Positions 45,393 through 55,158 are shown, counted from the first letter of the stretch. The stretch is DNA of 64,000 nt from Comamonadaceae bacterium (GCA_013297875.1 JAAFIW010000001.1:62001-126000); one strand, 5' to 3'. The notes: generated by a model from the sequence alone, not told the origin. Translations and numbers: made by a program.

Positions 45393-46343
45393 TCAAAGCA
45401 GCGATCGTCCAAACGGTGCGACCAGCTCCTGGTGCGGGGTGTTCAAATCCGGCTCGCGGCTCAAGCGCTCCAGCACAAAATCTGTGAATGTCCGGGTGCG
45501 TGCAGGCAGATTTTTGCGGTTGGGGTAGTGCAAATACACCAAGTATTGTGGGTCGATATGCTGAGTTAGTAGCGGCTTGAGCTGCCCGGCGCGAAACAGT
45601 GGCATGACCAGGGGCAAGGGTGCACAGATTAACCCCAGGCCTTGCAGCGCAGCCGTCACCAGGGCGTGAAAGTCGTTGACCGACAGATTGCCTTGAAAAG
45701 ACTTGTCCAGCGTAGCGTCTACGCCCAATAAAAACCAGGGAAACGGCTCGGCCCGTCCGGTAAGCCGCATGCGGATGCAGTTGTGCGCTGCCAACTCATC
45801 CAGCGCCTGCGGCCAGCCGCAACGCGCCAGGTAAGCGGGGCTGGCGCACACGACAAACGGCAAGGGCGAAATCGGGCGCGCCACCAGGCTGCTGTCGCGC
45901 AGCTGGCCCACACGAATGCCCACATCAAAACCCAGCCCGACCATATCGTTTACCGCATCGTCCAAGTGCAGCTCAATGTGCACCTTGGGGTTGCCGGCGT
46001 GAAACTCAGACATCAAAGGCAGTAAAAAACCCATGCCCAGCGGTGACACGCAGGTCACCCGTACCAGGCCGGACAGCGACTTGGTGCTGCCTTGCACCAC
46101 CGCCTGGGCCGCCTCCAGTTCACGCAAAGGCCCTTGGCACTGCGCATAAAAGGTTCGCCCCTCCTGCGTCAAGCTCAGCTTGCGGGTGGTGCGCTGAAAC
46201 AGCCGCACACCCAGTTGTCGCTCCAACGTTGCCACGTTTTTGCTCACCGCCACGGCGCTCACACCTTGCAGCTTGGCCGCCGCCGTGAAGCTACCACCGC
46301 TGGCCACGGCCACGAAACTGGTGATGCCTTTGAGACTTTTCAT
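45393..46343 (-). CDS. LysR family transcriptional regulator
   Basis: 316 residues. N-terminal winged helix-turn-helix (residues 1-60: GITSFVAVASGGSFTAAAKL, AVSKNVATLERQLGVRLFQR) and a periplasmic-binding-type effector domain of the CrgA/DsdC-like group (HLDDAVNDMVGLGFDVGIRV, LVARPISPLPFVVCASPAYL). ATG 46343 (MKSLKGITS) is the conserved start. It is divergent from the MAPEG gene at 46485, which it may regulate, as LysR genes usually control a divergent neighbour. Confidence 0.9.
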   Translation of the reverse strand: MKSLKGITSFVAVASGGSFTAAAKLQGVSAVAVSKNVATLERQLGVRLFQRTTRKLSLTQEGRTFYAQCQGPLRELEAAQAVVQGSTKSLSGLVRVTCVSPLGMGFLLPLMSEFHAGNPKVHIELHLDDAVNDMVGLGFDVGIRVGQLRDSSLVARPISPLPFVVCASPAYLARCGWPQALDELAAHNCIRMRLTGRAEPFPWFLLGVDATLDKSFQGNLSVNDFHALVTAALQGLGLICAPLPLVMPLFRAGQLKPLLTQHIDPQYLVYLHYPNRKNLPARTRTFTDFVLERLSREPDLNTPHQELVAPFGRSLL

Positions 46344-46484
46344 GGTGTTGATCTCACTGTGATTGCCAAAGAACCTCTGCAAACTTCCTGCAAAACTGCA
46401 GCGAAGGGTTCCTAACCTTGGGTTCACAGTGATGTTACCCATTGCCACCTAGGCAATCCCAAGTGCGCTTCATACGATGCACCC

Positions 46485-46886
46485 ATGAAACCTCTCGCCA
46501 TCACCCCCTACGCCGCAGCGCTGGTGTTGCTCTACGTGCTGCTAAGCGTGCGTACGCTGCTACTGCGCCGCCGCCTGCACATTGCTTTTGGCGACGCGGG
46601 CAACACCGCGATGCTCAGGGCCGTGCGCGCGCATGGCAACTTTGCTGAATACGTGCCGCTGTGCCTGCTGATGGTGTACGGCTGCGAGGTGCAGGGCCTA
46701 CCCTCGATCTGGATACACGTACTGGGCATAGCGCTGTTGGCCGGTCGCCTGGCCCACGCAACCGGTGTCAGCCACATCCGTGGAGTCGGTGCCTTGCGGG
46801 TGCTAGGCATGTCACTGACCCTGATCACCCTGCTGGTAACAGCTAGCTATTTACTGGTGAGCACAGCTCGCCAGTTTGCCAACTAA
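46485..46886 (+). CDS. MAPEG family membrane protein
   Basis: 133 residues, four predicted helices. The MAPEG signature is RAVRAHGNFAEYVPLCLLMV, with the Arg and Glu of the glutathione site region; RLAHATGVSH follows. Bacterial MAPEG proteins are glutathione transferase-like membrane enzymes of mostly unknown role. First gene of a plus-strand set of three small membrane protein genes divergent from LysR. Confidence 0.88.
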   Translation: MKPLAITPYAAALVLLYVLLSVRTLLLRRRLHIAFGDAGNTAMLRAVRAHGNFAEYVPLCLLMVYGCEVQGLPSIWIHVLGIALLAGRLAHATGVSHIRGVGALRVLGMSLTLITLLVTASYLLVSTARQFAN

Positions 46887-46920
46887 GGCAACTTCTTTCA
46901 CACACACAGCAAGGTTCACC

Positions 46921-47409
46921 GTGAATCAACTGATTGCCAGCCTGATGTTGAACATGCACATTTTTTACCTTGGCTACCGCTGGTTGCTACAACCCAAGAT
47001 GCACCTGTTAGGCCCAGCCAGTATCGTGGTGCCCATCTTGTTGCTGCACGGCATCTGCCATCTGTGCTCAATGATCAGCACGCCTGGTGTGATGCAATAT
47101 GGCATGCCCGAGCCGGTTGCCGTGCTATCGGCAATCGGTGATTTCATTGCGGCCGCGCTGGCCATGACCACCGCGTTCTTGATTCAACAAAAGCAGCCTG
47201 AACCCGGCCGTGACCTGGTGTTCAACCTTGTGGGCTCGCTGGATTTTTTAAGGGTCATTACACTGATTGGCATCTTTCAAACGGGCACTTTCATTGGAGG
47301 CGTTCACTGGATTCCCGCCTGGTGGGTGCCCATGCTGATCGTGGGGCATTGGGTGATTTTTCAGGTGCTGCGCGGCTTCAGGCGTGACGACATCTCTCGG
47401 GTGGCCTGA
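46921..47409 (+). CDS. Hypothetical membrane protein
   Basis: 162 residues from a GTG at 46921 (VNQLIASLMLNMHIFYLG), with about four membrane helices. I do not recognise the family. The frame is open from an ATG at 46876, but that start lies inside the MAPEG gene and its first residues are polar and unlike a conserved N-terminus; the next ATG is at the MLNMHIF segment. The next gene starts 2 bp after its stop, so the two are probably translated together and may form a complex. Confidence 0.6.
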   Translation: MNQLIASLMLNMHIFYLGYRWLLQPKMHLLGPASIVVPILLLHGICHLCSMISTPGVMQYGMPEPVAVLSAIGDFIAAALAMTTAFLIQQKQPEPGRDLVFNLVGSLDFLRVITLIGIFQTGTFIGGVHWIPAWWVPMLIVGHWVIFQVLRGFRRDDISRVA

Positions 47410-47411
47410 TC

Positions 47412-48131
47412 ATGTTGTCTATCGAACGCCCCGTGTTCGACGCGGTAACCGCCGTGGGCATGGGTATGCTGGCTTTTGGTATGTCGGTGGCCTGGGCAGC
47501 CCAGTTTGCCCGCCATGTGCGGCCGTATCTGAACCAAGTGGTGGCCGCACTGGTGTTGCTTTGGGTGGGCAGCCTGGTCGGTGACGCATCAGGCCTTTTT
47601 CGCAGAGTGGACATCATTCCACCGCCCTTTTTACTGACTGGTTTTGTATGCCTGAGCCTGGTCGCTGTGGCAGGCTTTGGCAAGGTGGGCACGCACTTGG
47701 CGCAAACCATGTCGATTCCGTCCTTGGTCGCGCTACAGATTTTCCGCATGCCACTGGAGTTTTTAATGTTGCGGGCCGCGACGCTATCCATCATGCCGCT
47801 GGAGTTTTCTATGCAAGGCTACAACCTGGATGTATTGACCGGCGCGGGTGCACTGGCGCTACGCATCTACATGGCCGCGACGCGGCGGCCACCACTGAAC
47901 CTGGTGCGTGTGTGGAACCTGCTGGGCATTGCGTGCCTCGTGGTCATCGCGGCACTGGCCGTGCTCACCTCGCCCTTTGTGCATGCCTTTGGCGATACGC
48001 CAGCCCATGTGAACACCTGGATTCTGTTCTTTCCCTATTCGCTACTGCCCATGTGTCTGGTCAGCGCTGCGGTGTTTGGCCACATTGTGTTGAGTCGAAA
48101 GCTGCTGTGGATGGGCCGGCAAAACGCCTGA
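47412..48131 (+). CDS. Hypothetical membrane protein, six to seven helices
   Basis: 239 residues, strongly hydrophobic, with helices at about 10-30, 38-58, 72-92, 100-120, 150-165, 175-195 and 205-230. No family recognised. It follows the preceding membrane protein gene with a 2-bp gap. A solitary IS-like end occurs 27 bp after its stop. Confidence 0.65.
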   Translation: MLSIERPVFDAVTAVGMGMLAFGMSVAWAAQFARHVRPYLNQVVAALVLLWVGSLVGDASGLFRRVDIIPPPFLLTGFVCLSLVAVAGFGKVGTHLAQTMSIPSLVALQIFRMPLEFLMLRAATLSIMPLEFSMQGYNLDVLTGAGALALRIYMAATRRPPLNLVRVWNLLGIACLVVIAALAVLTSPFVHAFGDTPAHVNTWILFFPYSLLPMCLVSAAVFGHIVLSRKLLWMGRQNA

Positions 48132-48157
48132 CACCCCCAATCTGCCCAAGCGATTTT

Positions 48158-48173
48158 CTAACCCGCATATTTC
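48158..48173. repeat. Solitary IS-like end
   Basis: CTAACCCGCATATTTC matches 15 of 16 bases at the end of the inverted repeats at 45002 and 45244. It is in the 71-bp gap between convergent genes, without a partner end in the window. Confidence 0.5.
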
Positions 48174-48202
48174 GTATCCAGACATAGCTGCGCTCGCAGC
48201 GA

Positions 48203-51200
48203 TCATCCCGGTTTTTTTGCGATACAGCGTCGCGCTGCCAACCCCGCCGCCGCCCGACGCAGCCCCTGTACCAGCGCCGCGGCACGCACAGGCTTGCTGA
48301 CGTAGTCATCCATGCCCGCGGCCAGGCAGGTCTCGCGGTCGCCCTCCAGGGCGTTGGCGGTCATGGCCACGATCCAGGGGCGTACCGGGGTCGGGTATTG
48401 GCTACACAACTCGTGGCTGGCCGCCAAGCCGTCGAGCACCGGCATTTGCACATCCATCAGGATCACATCGAAAGGCCTGCCCTCGCCGATGGATTGCGCC
48501 ACGGCGTCCAGAGCCTCCTGGCCATTGGACACCACACGCAGCTCATATCCCAAGCCGTTCAAGATCAGCGATGCCACGCGCTGGTTGACCAGGTTGTCTT
48601 CAGCCAGCAACAGGGTCAGGGGCAGTTCCTCAGCCAGCCGCGGTGGTTTGTCCAACGCCAAGGCGGTGGCGGGCTGAGCAGGTGCGATTGCAATGGCTGG
48701 TTCTCGCCGGTCAAACAGCTGTTGCAAGGCATCCAGCAAGGCAGCCGCCTTGACGGGCTTGGTCAGGGTGCGCGACACGCCCAGCCCAGCACCAGGGTCA
48801 CCACCAGGGCCGCCAGAGCTGAGTATCAGCACCGGTAGCTGCGTAGCGGACCAGCGCTGGCGAATGCGGGCCAGCAGTGCGTAACCGTCCATCACAGGCA
48901 TTTGCACATCCAGCACCGCCGCATCAAACACCTCGCCCGCATCCAGCCAGGCCAGGGCCTGCTCCGCAGACGCAGCAGCGCGGGCTTGCATGCCCCATCG
49001 GGTGGTTTGCAAGGTCAGGATTCGGCAGTTGGTGGCGTTGTCATCCACCACCAACAGGCGGCGACCCGCCAGGCTGCCGGTGTTTTTGGGCATGTAGGCG
49101 CTTGGGCCTGACGGCACGGCTTCCACCGGAATTTCAAATTGAAAATTCGATCCCACATCGGGCGTGGACTCTACCCAGATGCGCCCGCCCATCAGCTCCA
49201 CCAGCCGTTTGCAAATGGCCAGGCCCAGGCCCGATCCACCGTACTGTCGCGTGGTGGAAGCGTCCACCTGGCTGAACACCTGAAACAGCCGGTTTAAGCG
49301 ATCTTCGGGTATGCCAATGCCGCTGTCGCGCACCGAGCAATGCAAGCGCATTTGACCGGTGGTTTCAACCCGTTTGCAAGACAGCGAGACCAAAACCTCT
49401 CCTTGCCGGGTGAACTTGATCGCGTTGTTGATCAGGTTGATAAACACCTGGCGCAGGCGCGTGACATCGCCCAGCACCGCGCGGGGCACGTCGTCGTCCA
49501 GCCAGTACAAGAGATCAAGCCCTTTGGCCAGCGCCGGGCCGCTGGTGATGTCCAGCGCGCCTTCCACGCACTCAGCCAGATTGACCGGCAGGCGCTCCAT
49601 TTCCAGATGGCCCGACTCGATCTTGGAGAAGTCGAGAATGTTGTTGATCAAGCCCAGCAAGGCATCGCCGCTGGTGCGAATGGTTTCGGCAAATTCCCGC
49701 TGCTCCGCCGTCAGGGGCGTATCCAGCAGCAGGTCGCTCATGCCGATCACCGCATTCATCGGGGTGCGGATTTCGTGGCTCATATTGGCCAAGAACTCCG
49801 CCTTGGCCTGCTCGCCCGCCTGCGCCGCGTCTTTGGCGGTAATCAGCGCCGCTTCGCTGCGCTTGCGTGCGGTGATGTTGCGCCCGATGCCCAGCATGCC
49901 CACGCACTCGCCCGCCGGGTTGCGCATAGCCACTTTGGTCAGCTCGTAGTAGCCATGCTCGCCGGTGCTCTGGTTGGTGAATTCGGTGTCATAAGCCACG
50001 GGCTGGTCAGATGCCATGGCGAGCAAGTCGCTGGCACGGAAGCGCTCGGCCGCCTCCTGCCCAAAAAGCTGGTGAGCCGTTTTGCCAACAATTTGGGCTT
50101 CGGTCAGACCGTGTTGAGTGCAACACGCGGGGTTGCACAGCAGGTATGCGCCATCGGCATCCTTGAGCCAGACCCAGTCGGGCAAGGTGTTGATCAACGC
50201 CGTGATCTGGGCCTGTTTTTCCTGCAAGGCCTCCTGCACTTTCAGGTAACCCGTCACATCAGAAAAGGTACGCACGGCACCGCCTTCTGGCAAAAACTGC
50301 GTCATCACCTCTAGCGACCGGCCCAGCGCCTTGCGCAGGTAAGTGACCGGCCCTTCGGCATCGTTTGGTTCGCTGCCCACTGCGGCACGCGCAGCGGCGC
50401 TCCAGATTTGGGGGCCGTCTGATGGCAGTTTGCCGCCTTGTGTCCAGATGCTGTGCGCCATCGCCTCCACCAACTTGGTGTCGTCGCTGAAATCACCCCG
50501 CTCGATCTGCAGTCGAGCCAGTTCTTCGACGGTGGGCTGGGTGGCCATCAGGCCCTCAGAAAACCCCAGTAACTCGCGGTAGCGCCGGTTCGAAGTGGTC
50601 ACGCGGCCACTGGCGTCTATAGTGGCCAGGCCCTGGCTGATGTTGTCCAGCGTGACCTCCAGCTTGCGGGACTTTTCCGCCACTTCTTTCTGCGCGTTCA
50701 AATACGCCGTCACATCCGAATAAGTGCGCACCAAGCCGCCGTCTGGCAACATCGCAGAGGCGATTTCCAGCATCAGTCCCTGGTGGTTGCGTCGCAGAAA
50801 GATGCCCGGGCTAAACAGGCCCTGGGAATCCAACTCGATGCGGCGGCGCATGGCCTGGGCGTCTTCAGGGGTCAGGCCCGCACCATCAAAGTCGCCGCGC
50901 TGATCCTGAAAACGCAGCACCTCGGCAACATGCGGTTTGCCTTGCAGCAGTGACTCAGGCAGATCCAGCAGCTCCAGAAAGTACTGGTTGTACAACACCA
51001 CCCGCCCCGCAATGTCGATCCGGGCAATTCCGCGGCCCGCATTGTCCAGCGTGATCTGCAGTGCCTCGGTGCGCTCGCGCAGCAGGGCGTTGGTCGCAGC
51101 GGCTACCTGCTCGGCCTGGATTCGCAGGGTGACGTCTTCAACGGTACCTTCGTGGTAGATCAGATTGCCTGCAGCGTCGTGTACGGAATGAGCGTTCTCG

Positions 51201-51484
51201 CTGATCCAGAATATTTCGCCATTGTTGCGGCGCATTTCGGACACAAAATCACGCAAGTGCCCGTGCTGTAGAAGCAGCGTCCTGAATTCGTCGCGCCGCC
51301 CCGGCTGCACGTACCAACCGGCACCGCTGGATTGGGTGGTGGCCAGCATGTGCGCTTCGGATTCAAAACCAAATAGCTGGGCCATGGCGCGGTTGGCGCG
51401 CACCTGCCGACCTTGCGCATCGGTGCGATACGCTCCAATCGGCAGCAACTCAAAAAGGGTTGAAAAATCGTGTTCGGATGACAT
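48203..51484 (-). CDS. PAS-domain hybrid sensor histidine kinase with two receivers
   Basis: 1093 residues, no membrane helix, so a cytoplasmic sensor. Four PAS/PAC-type modules occupy about residues 1-545 ([75 protein letters not shown]). HisKA His is near residue 569 ([15 protein letters not shown]), followed by the ATPase domain ([21 protein letters not shown]), receiver 1 ([16 protein letters not shown]) and receiver 2 ([13 protein letters not shown]). There is no Hpt domain. It is similar in layout to the kinase at 2189-5542. It ends a minus-strand unit with rpe upstream. Confidence 0.93.
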   Translation of the reverse strand: MSSEHDFSTLFELLPIGAYRTDAQGRQVRANRAMAQLFGFESEAHMLATTQSSGAGWYVQPGRRDEFRTLLLQHGHLRDFVSEMRRNNGEIFWISENAHSVHDAAGNLIYHEGTVEDVTLRIQAEQVAAATNALLRERTEALQITLDNAGRGIARIDIAGRVVLYNQYFLELLDLPESLLQGKPHVAEVLRFQDQRGDFDGAGLTPEDAQAMRRRIELDSQGLFSPGIFLRRNHQGLMLEIASAMLPDGGLVRTYSDVTAYLNAQKEVAEKSRKLEVTLDNISQGLATIDASGRVTTSNRRYRELLGFSEGLMATQPTVEELARLQIERGDFSDDTKLVEAMAHSIWTQGGKLPSDGPQIWSAAARAAVGSEPNDAEGPVTYLRKALGRSLEVMTQFLPEGGAVRTFSDVTGYLKVQEALQEKQAQITALINTLPDWVWLKDADGAYLLCNPACCTQHGLTEAQIVGKTAHQLFGQEAAERFRASDLLAMASDQPVAYDTEFTNQSTGEHGYYELTKVAMRNPAGECVGMLGIGRNITARKRSEAALITAKDAAQAGEQAKAEFLANMSHEIRTPMNAVIGMSDLLLDTPLTAEQREFAETIRTSGDALLGLINNILDFSKIESGHLEMERLPVNLAECVEGALDITSGPALAKGLDLLYWLDDDVPRAVLGDVTRLRQVFINLINNAIKFTRQGEVLVSLSCKRVETTGQMRLHCSVRDSGIGIPEDRLNRLFQVFSQVDASTTRQYGGSGLGLAICKRLVELMGGRIWVESTPDVGSNFQFEIPVEAVPSGPSAYMPKNTGSLAGRRLLVVDDNATNCRILTLQTTRWGMQARAAASAEQALAWLDAGEVFDAAVLDVQMPVMDGYALLARIRQRWSATQLPVLILSSGGPGGDPGAGLGVSRTLTKPVKAAALLDALQQLFDRREPAIAIAPAQPATALALDKPPRLAEELPLTLLLAEDNLVNQRVASLILNGLGYELRVVSNGQEALDAVAQSIGEGRPFDVILMDVQMPVLDGLAASHELCSQYPTPVRPWIVAMTANALEGDRETCLAAGMDDYVSKPVRAAALVQGLRRAAAGLAARRCIAKKPG

Positions 51485-51502
51485 GGCTATCGGAATGCAG
51501 TT

Positions 51503-52195
51503 TTATGCGACAGCCGCCAACGCACCCCGCATCTGCCGCACCACGGCCGCGTAGTCACTCTGCCCAAAAATCGCACTGCCCGCCACAAAGGTATCAGCCC
51601 CCGCCGCCGCCACCTGCGCAATGTTGCCGGCCTTGATGCCCCCATCGACCTCCAGCCGAATGTCTTTGCCACAGGCATCAATACGCTTGCGAACGGCTTC
51701 AATCTTCCTCAAGGCGCTATCAATAAAGGACTGACCGCCGAAGCCGGGGTTGACGCTCATGATCAGCACCAGGTCGATCTCGTCAATCATCCAGTCCAGC
51801 ACATCCAGGGGAGCAGCCGGGTTGAACACCAGGCCAGCCTTGCAGCCTTTAGCCTTGATGGCTTGCACGCTGCGGTGTACGTGGGGGGAGGCGTCGGGGT
51901 GAAAGCTGATGTAGTCAGCACCGGCGTCGGCAAAGGCCGCGGCCAGTGCATCCACCGGTTGCACCATCAAATGCACATCCACTGGTACCGGCGTGCCATC
52001 GGCAGTTTTGGCATGAGGCTTGAGTGCAGCGCAAATCATTGGGCCGAACGTCAGATTGGGCACATAGTGGTTGTCCATCACGTCAAAGTGAATCCAGTCG
52101 GTGCCGGCGGCGATCACGTCGCGCAACTCGTCACCCAAGCGGGCAAAGTCGGCAGAGAGGATGGAGGGGGCAATGCGGTAGGTGCGGGCAATCAT
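51503..52195 (-). CDS. rpe: Ribulose-phosphate 3-epimerase
   Basis: 230 residues, TIM barrel. Interconverts ribulose 5-phosphate and xylulose 5-phosphate in the pentose phosphate and, if present, Calvin cycles. Metal-binding and catalytic residues: [32 protein letters not shown] (His, Asp), SFHPDA (His), [10 protein letters not shown] and [10 protein letters not shown] (Asp). Length is standard. It starts divergently from apaG with a 51-bp gap. Confidence 0.96.
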   Translation of the reverse strand: MIARTYRIAPSILSADFARLGDELRDVIAAGTDWIHFDVMDNHYVPNLTFGPMICAALKPHAKTADGTPVPVDVHLMVQPVDALAAAFADAGADYISFHPDASPHVHRSVQAIKAKGCKAGLVFNPAAPLDVLDWMIDEIDLVLIMSVNPGFGGQSFIDSALRKIEAVRKRIDACGKDIRLEVDGGIKAGNIAQVAAAGADTFVAGSAIFGQSDYAAVVRQMRGALAAVA

Positions 52196-52246
52196 CAGGC
52201 AATTGTCTCAGTTGTCGCGCCACGCCACACAGCTACCATGGTTGCC

Positions 52247-52633
52247 ATGACGACACACCAATTCACCGTGACCGTGCAGCCGCAGTACCTGCCCCAGCAG
52301 TCAGACCCGGCGCAGCACGTCTACAGCTTTTCTTACACCGTGACCATCACCAACACCGGCCAGGTACCCGCGCAGCTGATCTCGCGCCATTGGGTGATCA
52401 GCGACGCCAGTGGGCATACCGACGAAGTCAAAGGCCTGGCCGTGGTCGGCCACCAGCCGCTGCTCAAACCGGGCGAATCGTTTCAATACACCAGCGGCAC
52501 CCGGCTGCGCGCGCCGCACGGCAGCATGCATGGCAGCTACTTTTGCGTCGGCGAAGACGGGCACCGGTTTGACGTGGACATTCCTGCTTTTGTCCTGGAC
52601 GCGGGCGGCGACAACGCACGGGTTTTGCACTGA
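52247..52633 (+). CDS. apaG: ApaG family protein
   Basis: 128 residues, single fibronectin-III-like domain. Conserved ApaG segments: YSFSYTVTITNTGQVPAQL, SRHWVISDASG, VVGHQPLLKPGESFQYTSGT and GSMHGSYF. The role of ApaG is uncertain (linked to Co2+ resistance and Mg2+ efflux in enterics). ATG 52247 (MTTHQFTV) is preferred; an ATG three codons earlier is in frame. Divergent from rpe. A long-hairpin repeat copy begins at its stop codon. Confidence 0.93.
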   Translation: MTTHQFTVTVQPQYLPQQSDPAQHVYSFSYTVTITNTGQVPAQLISRHWVISDASGHTDEVKGLAVVGHQPLLKPGESFQYTSGTRLRAPHGSMHGSYFCVGEDGHRFDVDIPAFVLDAGGDNARVLH

Positions 52634-52810
52634 GCCCAGAATTTCCATTCGGGTTTGGATAGACAACGGATGCAGTTGCGAGTCAGTTTTGACCCGACTG
52701 AGGAGGCCCATGGCGCGCGCCATGGGCGACGAAGAGGGTCGAAAATGGCCGCAAATGCGCCGTTGGAATCCAAACAGCACCGAAGGTTCGCCTAATGGAA
52801 AATCTGGGCT
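52633..52810. repeat. Long-hairpin repeat, copy 2 (MITE-like)
   Basis: 178-bp second copy of the element at 36791. Its terminal repeats begin AGCCCAGAATTTCC and end AAAATCTGGGCT; copy 1 has AACCC and GGGTT, so the pair changed on both sides. The apex stem is CCCATGGC-GCGC-GCCATGGG. It abuts the apaG stop. Confidence 0.85.
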
Positions 52811-53007
52811 GAGTAGGCGATGCCCACGCTGGACAAAGACGCCTGATCTGCGCAGCACAACTGCTGCAAGGCAAAGGTGACACACCAGCCACATTTGCAC
52901 CACCGGCTTTACCGCCGAGTTTCGCCAGAGCATGCGCGCACCGGCCCGCGAAACCCAGCCGTTTCATGGGCCTGTAGACTGCATAAAATTAAGTCTAATC
53001 AACCATC

Positions 53008-53049
53008 AGCCCATGTAAATACTGCTCAAGCAGCTATATAAATAATAGC
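53008..53049. repeat. Short palindromic repeat (intergenic copy)
   Basis: AGCCCATGTAAATACTGCTC then AAGCAGCTATATAAATAATAGC, ending 14 bp before the stop of the DUF2007-type gene. The rest of 52811-53007 shows nothing I recognise. Confidence 0.8.
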
Positions 53050-53063
53050 ATTGAGCAGCCCCA

Positions 53064-53366
53064 TCAAACCGGCATCAACCGCCCACAGGCCCAGCACTGT
53101 TCAAACCCGCCCTCCACTTGCTCGCCGCACACGCACCGCCATTGCCGCTGAGGCAGGTTTTGCAAGTCGGCCAGCAGGGCGCGGGCTTGGGGTGCTTGTT
53201 CCTCGTGGCGCAGCCAGATTTCTGGCAGACACTGGTCGGGCGGCAACTCACCCATGGCGCTGCCCAGAAAGTAGCGCTGCACTGAGGCGTCAATGCCCGC
53301 TTCACGCAAGATGTCTACCCACATCGTGGCCACAGCGTGGTTGGGGGCCTGGGTTAGGCGAATCAC
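53064..53366 (-). CDS. DUF2007-type protein with C-terminal zinc ribbon
   Basis: 100 residues. The N-terminal 70 residues (MIRLTQAPNHAVATMWVDIL, SVQRYFLGSAMGELPP, EIWLRHEEQAPQARALLADL) match the DUF2007 signal-transducing-protein pattern, followed by a zinc-ribbon-like CVCGEQVEGGFEQCWACGR with four Cys. Function unknown. It overlaps the upstream DUF3717/DUF1289 gene by 4 bp. Confidence 0.8.
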   Translation of the reverse strand: MIRLTQAPNHAVATMWVDILREAGIDASVQRYFLGSAMGELPPDQCLPEIWLRHEEQAPQARALLADLQNLPQRQWRCVCGEQVEGGFEQCWACGRLMPV

Positions 53367-53803
53367 GAGGTGGCGCGCTCTGCAACGTATGCAGGGCTGC
53401 GTTCGCGCGACCGTTCGGCGTAACGATTAAACCGCCAAGCATCGCCCGCCAAGGTGATGCGTCGCCAGGTCTGGCGCTTGGCGGCAGGCTCCATCTCGGG
53501 CCAGTGCTGCACTTCTTCAAAACTGCGTCCGCAGCCCTTGCACACGGCATCGCCCTGGCTGGTGGAGCAAATCGCAATGCAGGGTGTGTCTTGCGTGGTG
53601 TGGTACCAGGTCAGCCACGCCTCCATGGCTTTTGGCGGAAAGCCCTGCACGGCCACATCGTCTTCGCGGTAGTACACCATCAACGCATACACCTCGGCCA
53701 GCGCGCGAATCGGCGCGGCCAGGGTGATGCCGTCGGGTGACGGCGATTTGTCGCGCCAGTAGTTGATGGCGGCTTCGATGTCGGTGATGTGGATGGCGGC
53801 CAT
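53363..53803 (-). CDS. DUF3717 and DUF1289 fusion protein
   Basis: 146 residues. The N-terminal half (HITDIEAAINYWRDKSPSPD, LAEVYALMVYY) is DUF3717-like, and the C-terminal half has the DUF1289 cysteine set PCIAICSTSQGDAVCKGCGR. Both are of unknown function; DUF1289 is thought to bind Fe-S or zinc. The combination in one chain is common in this family. Coupled to the downstream DUF2007 gene. Confidence 0.8.
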   Translation of the reverse strand: MAAIHITDIEAAINYWRDKSPSPDGITLAAPIRALAEVYALMVYYREDDVAVQGFPPKAMEAWLTWYHTTQDTPCIAICSTSQGDAVCKGCGRSFEEVQHWPEMEPAAKRQTWRRITLAGDAWRFNRYAERSRERSPAYVAERATS

Positions 53804-53917
53804 GGGGCCATCCTATGACAAATGACTTGCCCTTCGGGCTTTGATGACAGATGACCCATGCGCACACGGCTGTCCGGTCATCGATCACCCAGCCGCGCCA
53901 GCGGCCAGGTCATTCCA

Positions 53918-54880
53918 TCATCCGTGCGTGGCTTCTTTCGGTGCCGTCTTCACGCTCCAGATCATCGTGATCGCCAGAATGCCCACCACCACGCCCAATG
54001 ACACCGCGACAGGGATTTTGTAGATGTCAATCAACATCATCTTGCTGCCGATGAAGACCAGAATCACCGCCAACCCATACGGCAGCAAGTGGAATTTGGC
54101 CGCCACAGCCGCCAGCAGGAAGTACATCGCGCGCAGGCCCAAAATGGCAAACACATTGCTGGTCAACACGATGAACGGGTCGCTGGTGATAGCAAAAATG
54201 GCGGGGATGGAGTCAACCGCAAAAATCACATCGGTCAACGCGACCAGGCAGATCACCATCATCAACGGTGTGGCGATTTTTTTGCCGTTTTCAACCGTCC
54301 AGAAGTTCTCGCCATCGTAGTTTTTGCTGACCGGCAGGATGCGGCGCAGCAGTTTTAGCGCCGGGTTGTCGTCCAGGCTTTGCTCTTTGCCAGCAGCCCA
54401 CCACATCTTGATGCCGGTGAGCAGCAAGAACGCGCCAAACACATAGAGCACCCAGTGAAATTCGGCCAGCAACCAGCCACCGATCAGGATCATGATGGTG
54501 CGCAACACAATGGCCCCGATGATGCCGATCATCAACACCCGTTTTTGAAACTCGGAGGGCACCGCAAAGTACGTGAAGATCATCAGGAAGACAAAAATGT
54601 TGTCTACCGCCAACGATTTTTCAATCAAATAGCCGGTGAGAAATTCGAGCGATTTGGTGTTGGCCAGCTCGGCGTTGCCCGTGGTGTCTTTGATCGCCCA
54701 CCAGAACAAGCCGTTGAACAGGAAGCTCAGCGCCACCCAGACGATGGACCAGTTGATGGCTTCCTTCACGCCCACGGCGTGCGAGCCCTGCTTTTTCAGC
54801 ACAACAAAGTCGACAAACAGCGAGACCAGCACGATGACCACAAACGTGATCCACAGCCACAGAGGCGCGACGGTATTCAT
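53918..54880 (-). CDS. TerC family membrane protein (Alx-like, probable Mn2+ exporter)
   Basis: 320 residues, about nine helices. Conserved acidic membrane motifs of the family: LFVDFVVLKK, LIEKSLAVDNIFVFLMIF and VALTDVIFAVDSIPAIFAIT. Alx/TerC proteins are manganese exporters and contribute to tellurite or pH stress tolerance. The leader (54881-55076) carries a yybP-ykoY type manganese riboswitch and a hairpin able to compete with it, and the ribosome site AAAGG lies 6 nt before ATG. Strong candidate for Mn2+-induced expression. Confidence 0.93.
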   Translation of the reverse strand: MNTVAPLWLWITFVVIVLVSLFVDFVVLKKQGSHAVGVKEAINWSIVWVALSFLFNGLFWWAIKDTTGNAELANTKSLEFLTGYLIEKSLAVDNIFVFLMIFTYFAVPSEFQKRVLMIGIIGAIVLRTIMILIGGWLLAEFHWVLYVFGAFLLLTGIKMWWAAGKEQSLDDNPALKLLRRILPVSKNYDGENFWTVENGKKIATPLMMVICLVALTDVIFAVDSIPAIFAITSDPFIVLTSNVFAILGLRAMYFLLAAVAAKFHLLPYGLAVILVFIGSKMMLIDIYKIPVAVSLGVVVGILAITMIWSVKTAPKEATHG

Positions 54881-54884
54881 ACAA

Positions 54885-54923
54885 AACCTTTAGAAAACGG
54901 AAGTTGAAAGAACTTCCGAAAGG
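54885..54923 (-). promoter_or_regulatory. Expression platform of the alx-like riboswitch
   Basis: A hairpin CGGAAGTT-CTTTC-AACTTCCG with a following TTTTC (minus strand, 54918-54894) overlaps the 3' strand of riboswitch stem P1 (54916-54923) by CGG. The ribosome site AAAGGT could also pair with ACCTTT of the same strand. Either would give a ligand-dependent switch. Confidence 0.6.
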
Positions 54924-55076
54924 TCTTGCGGGAGAAAGAAACATGCGCGTGCAGGCTTCTTTTGGGAAAATCTCTGAGGGTCCGGCCACTATCAAGAAGA
55001 TAGCAACGTATTGACGGAACACCTGCGCTAGCGGCCTGAATCACTCCAAGGCCGCCGCTCGCTACTCCCCTTTCGG
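54916..55076 (-). promoter_or_regulatory. yybP-ykoY manganese riboswitch upstream of alx-like gene
   Basis: On the minus strand, stem P1 is CCGAAAGG (55076-55069) with CCTTTCGG (54923-54916). Between them are the conserved GGGGAGTAGC loop right after the 5' P1 strand, CCGTCAATACG in the middle, and GCAAGACC just before the 3' P1 strand. The three conserved blocks and their order match the yybP-ykoY class, which binds Mn2+. Confidence 0.92.
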
Positions 55077-55129
55077 TCGCTTATTCTCACCGACTTGCAC
55101 CACCAAAAATAATTGCCCCTGCTACTTGC

Positions 55130-55158
55130 GCGGATTAAACAAGCCGTTTAAAGTCCGC
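55130..55158. promoter_or_regulatory. Inverted repeat between the two riboswitches
   Basis: GCGGATTAAAC and GTTTAAAGTCCGC form an imperfect palindrome (29 bp, core TTAAACAAGCCGTTTAA) in the 81-bp space that must hold both divergent promoters. It ends where the plus-strand riboswitch begins. It could be an operator. Confidence 0.45.

Noticed and set aside
52301-52967. Minus-strand open frames over apaG and the second long-hairpin copy
   Set aside because: They run antisense to apaG or read the repeat; no ribosome site or recognisable domain.
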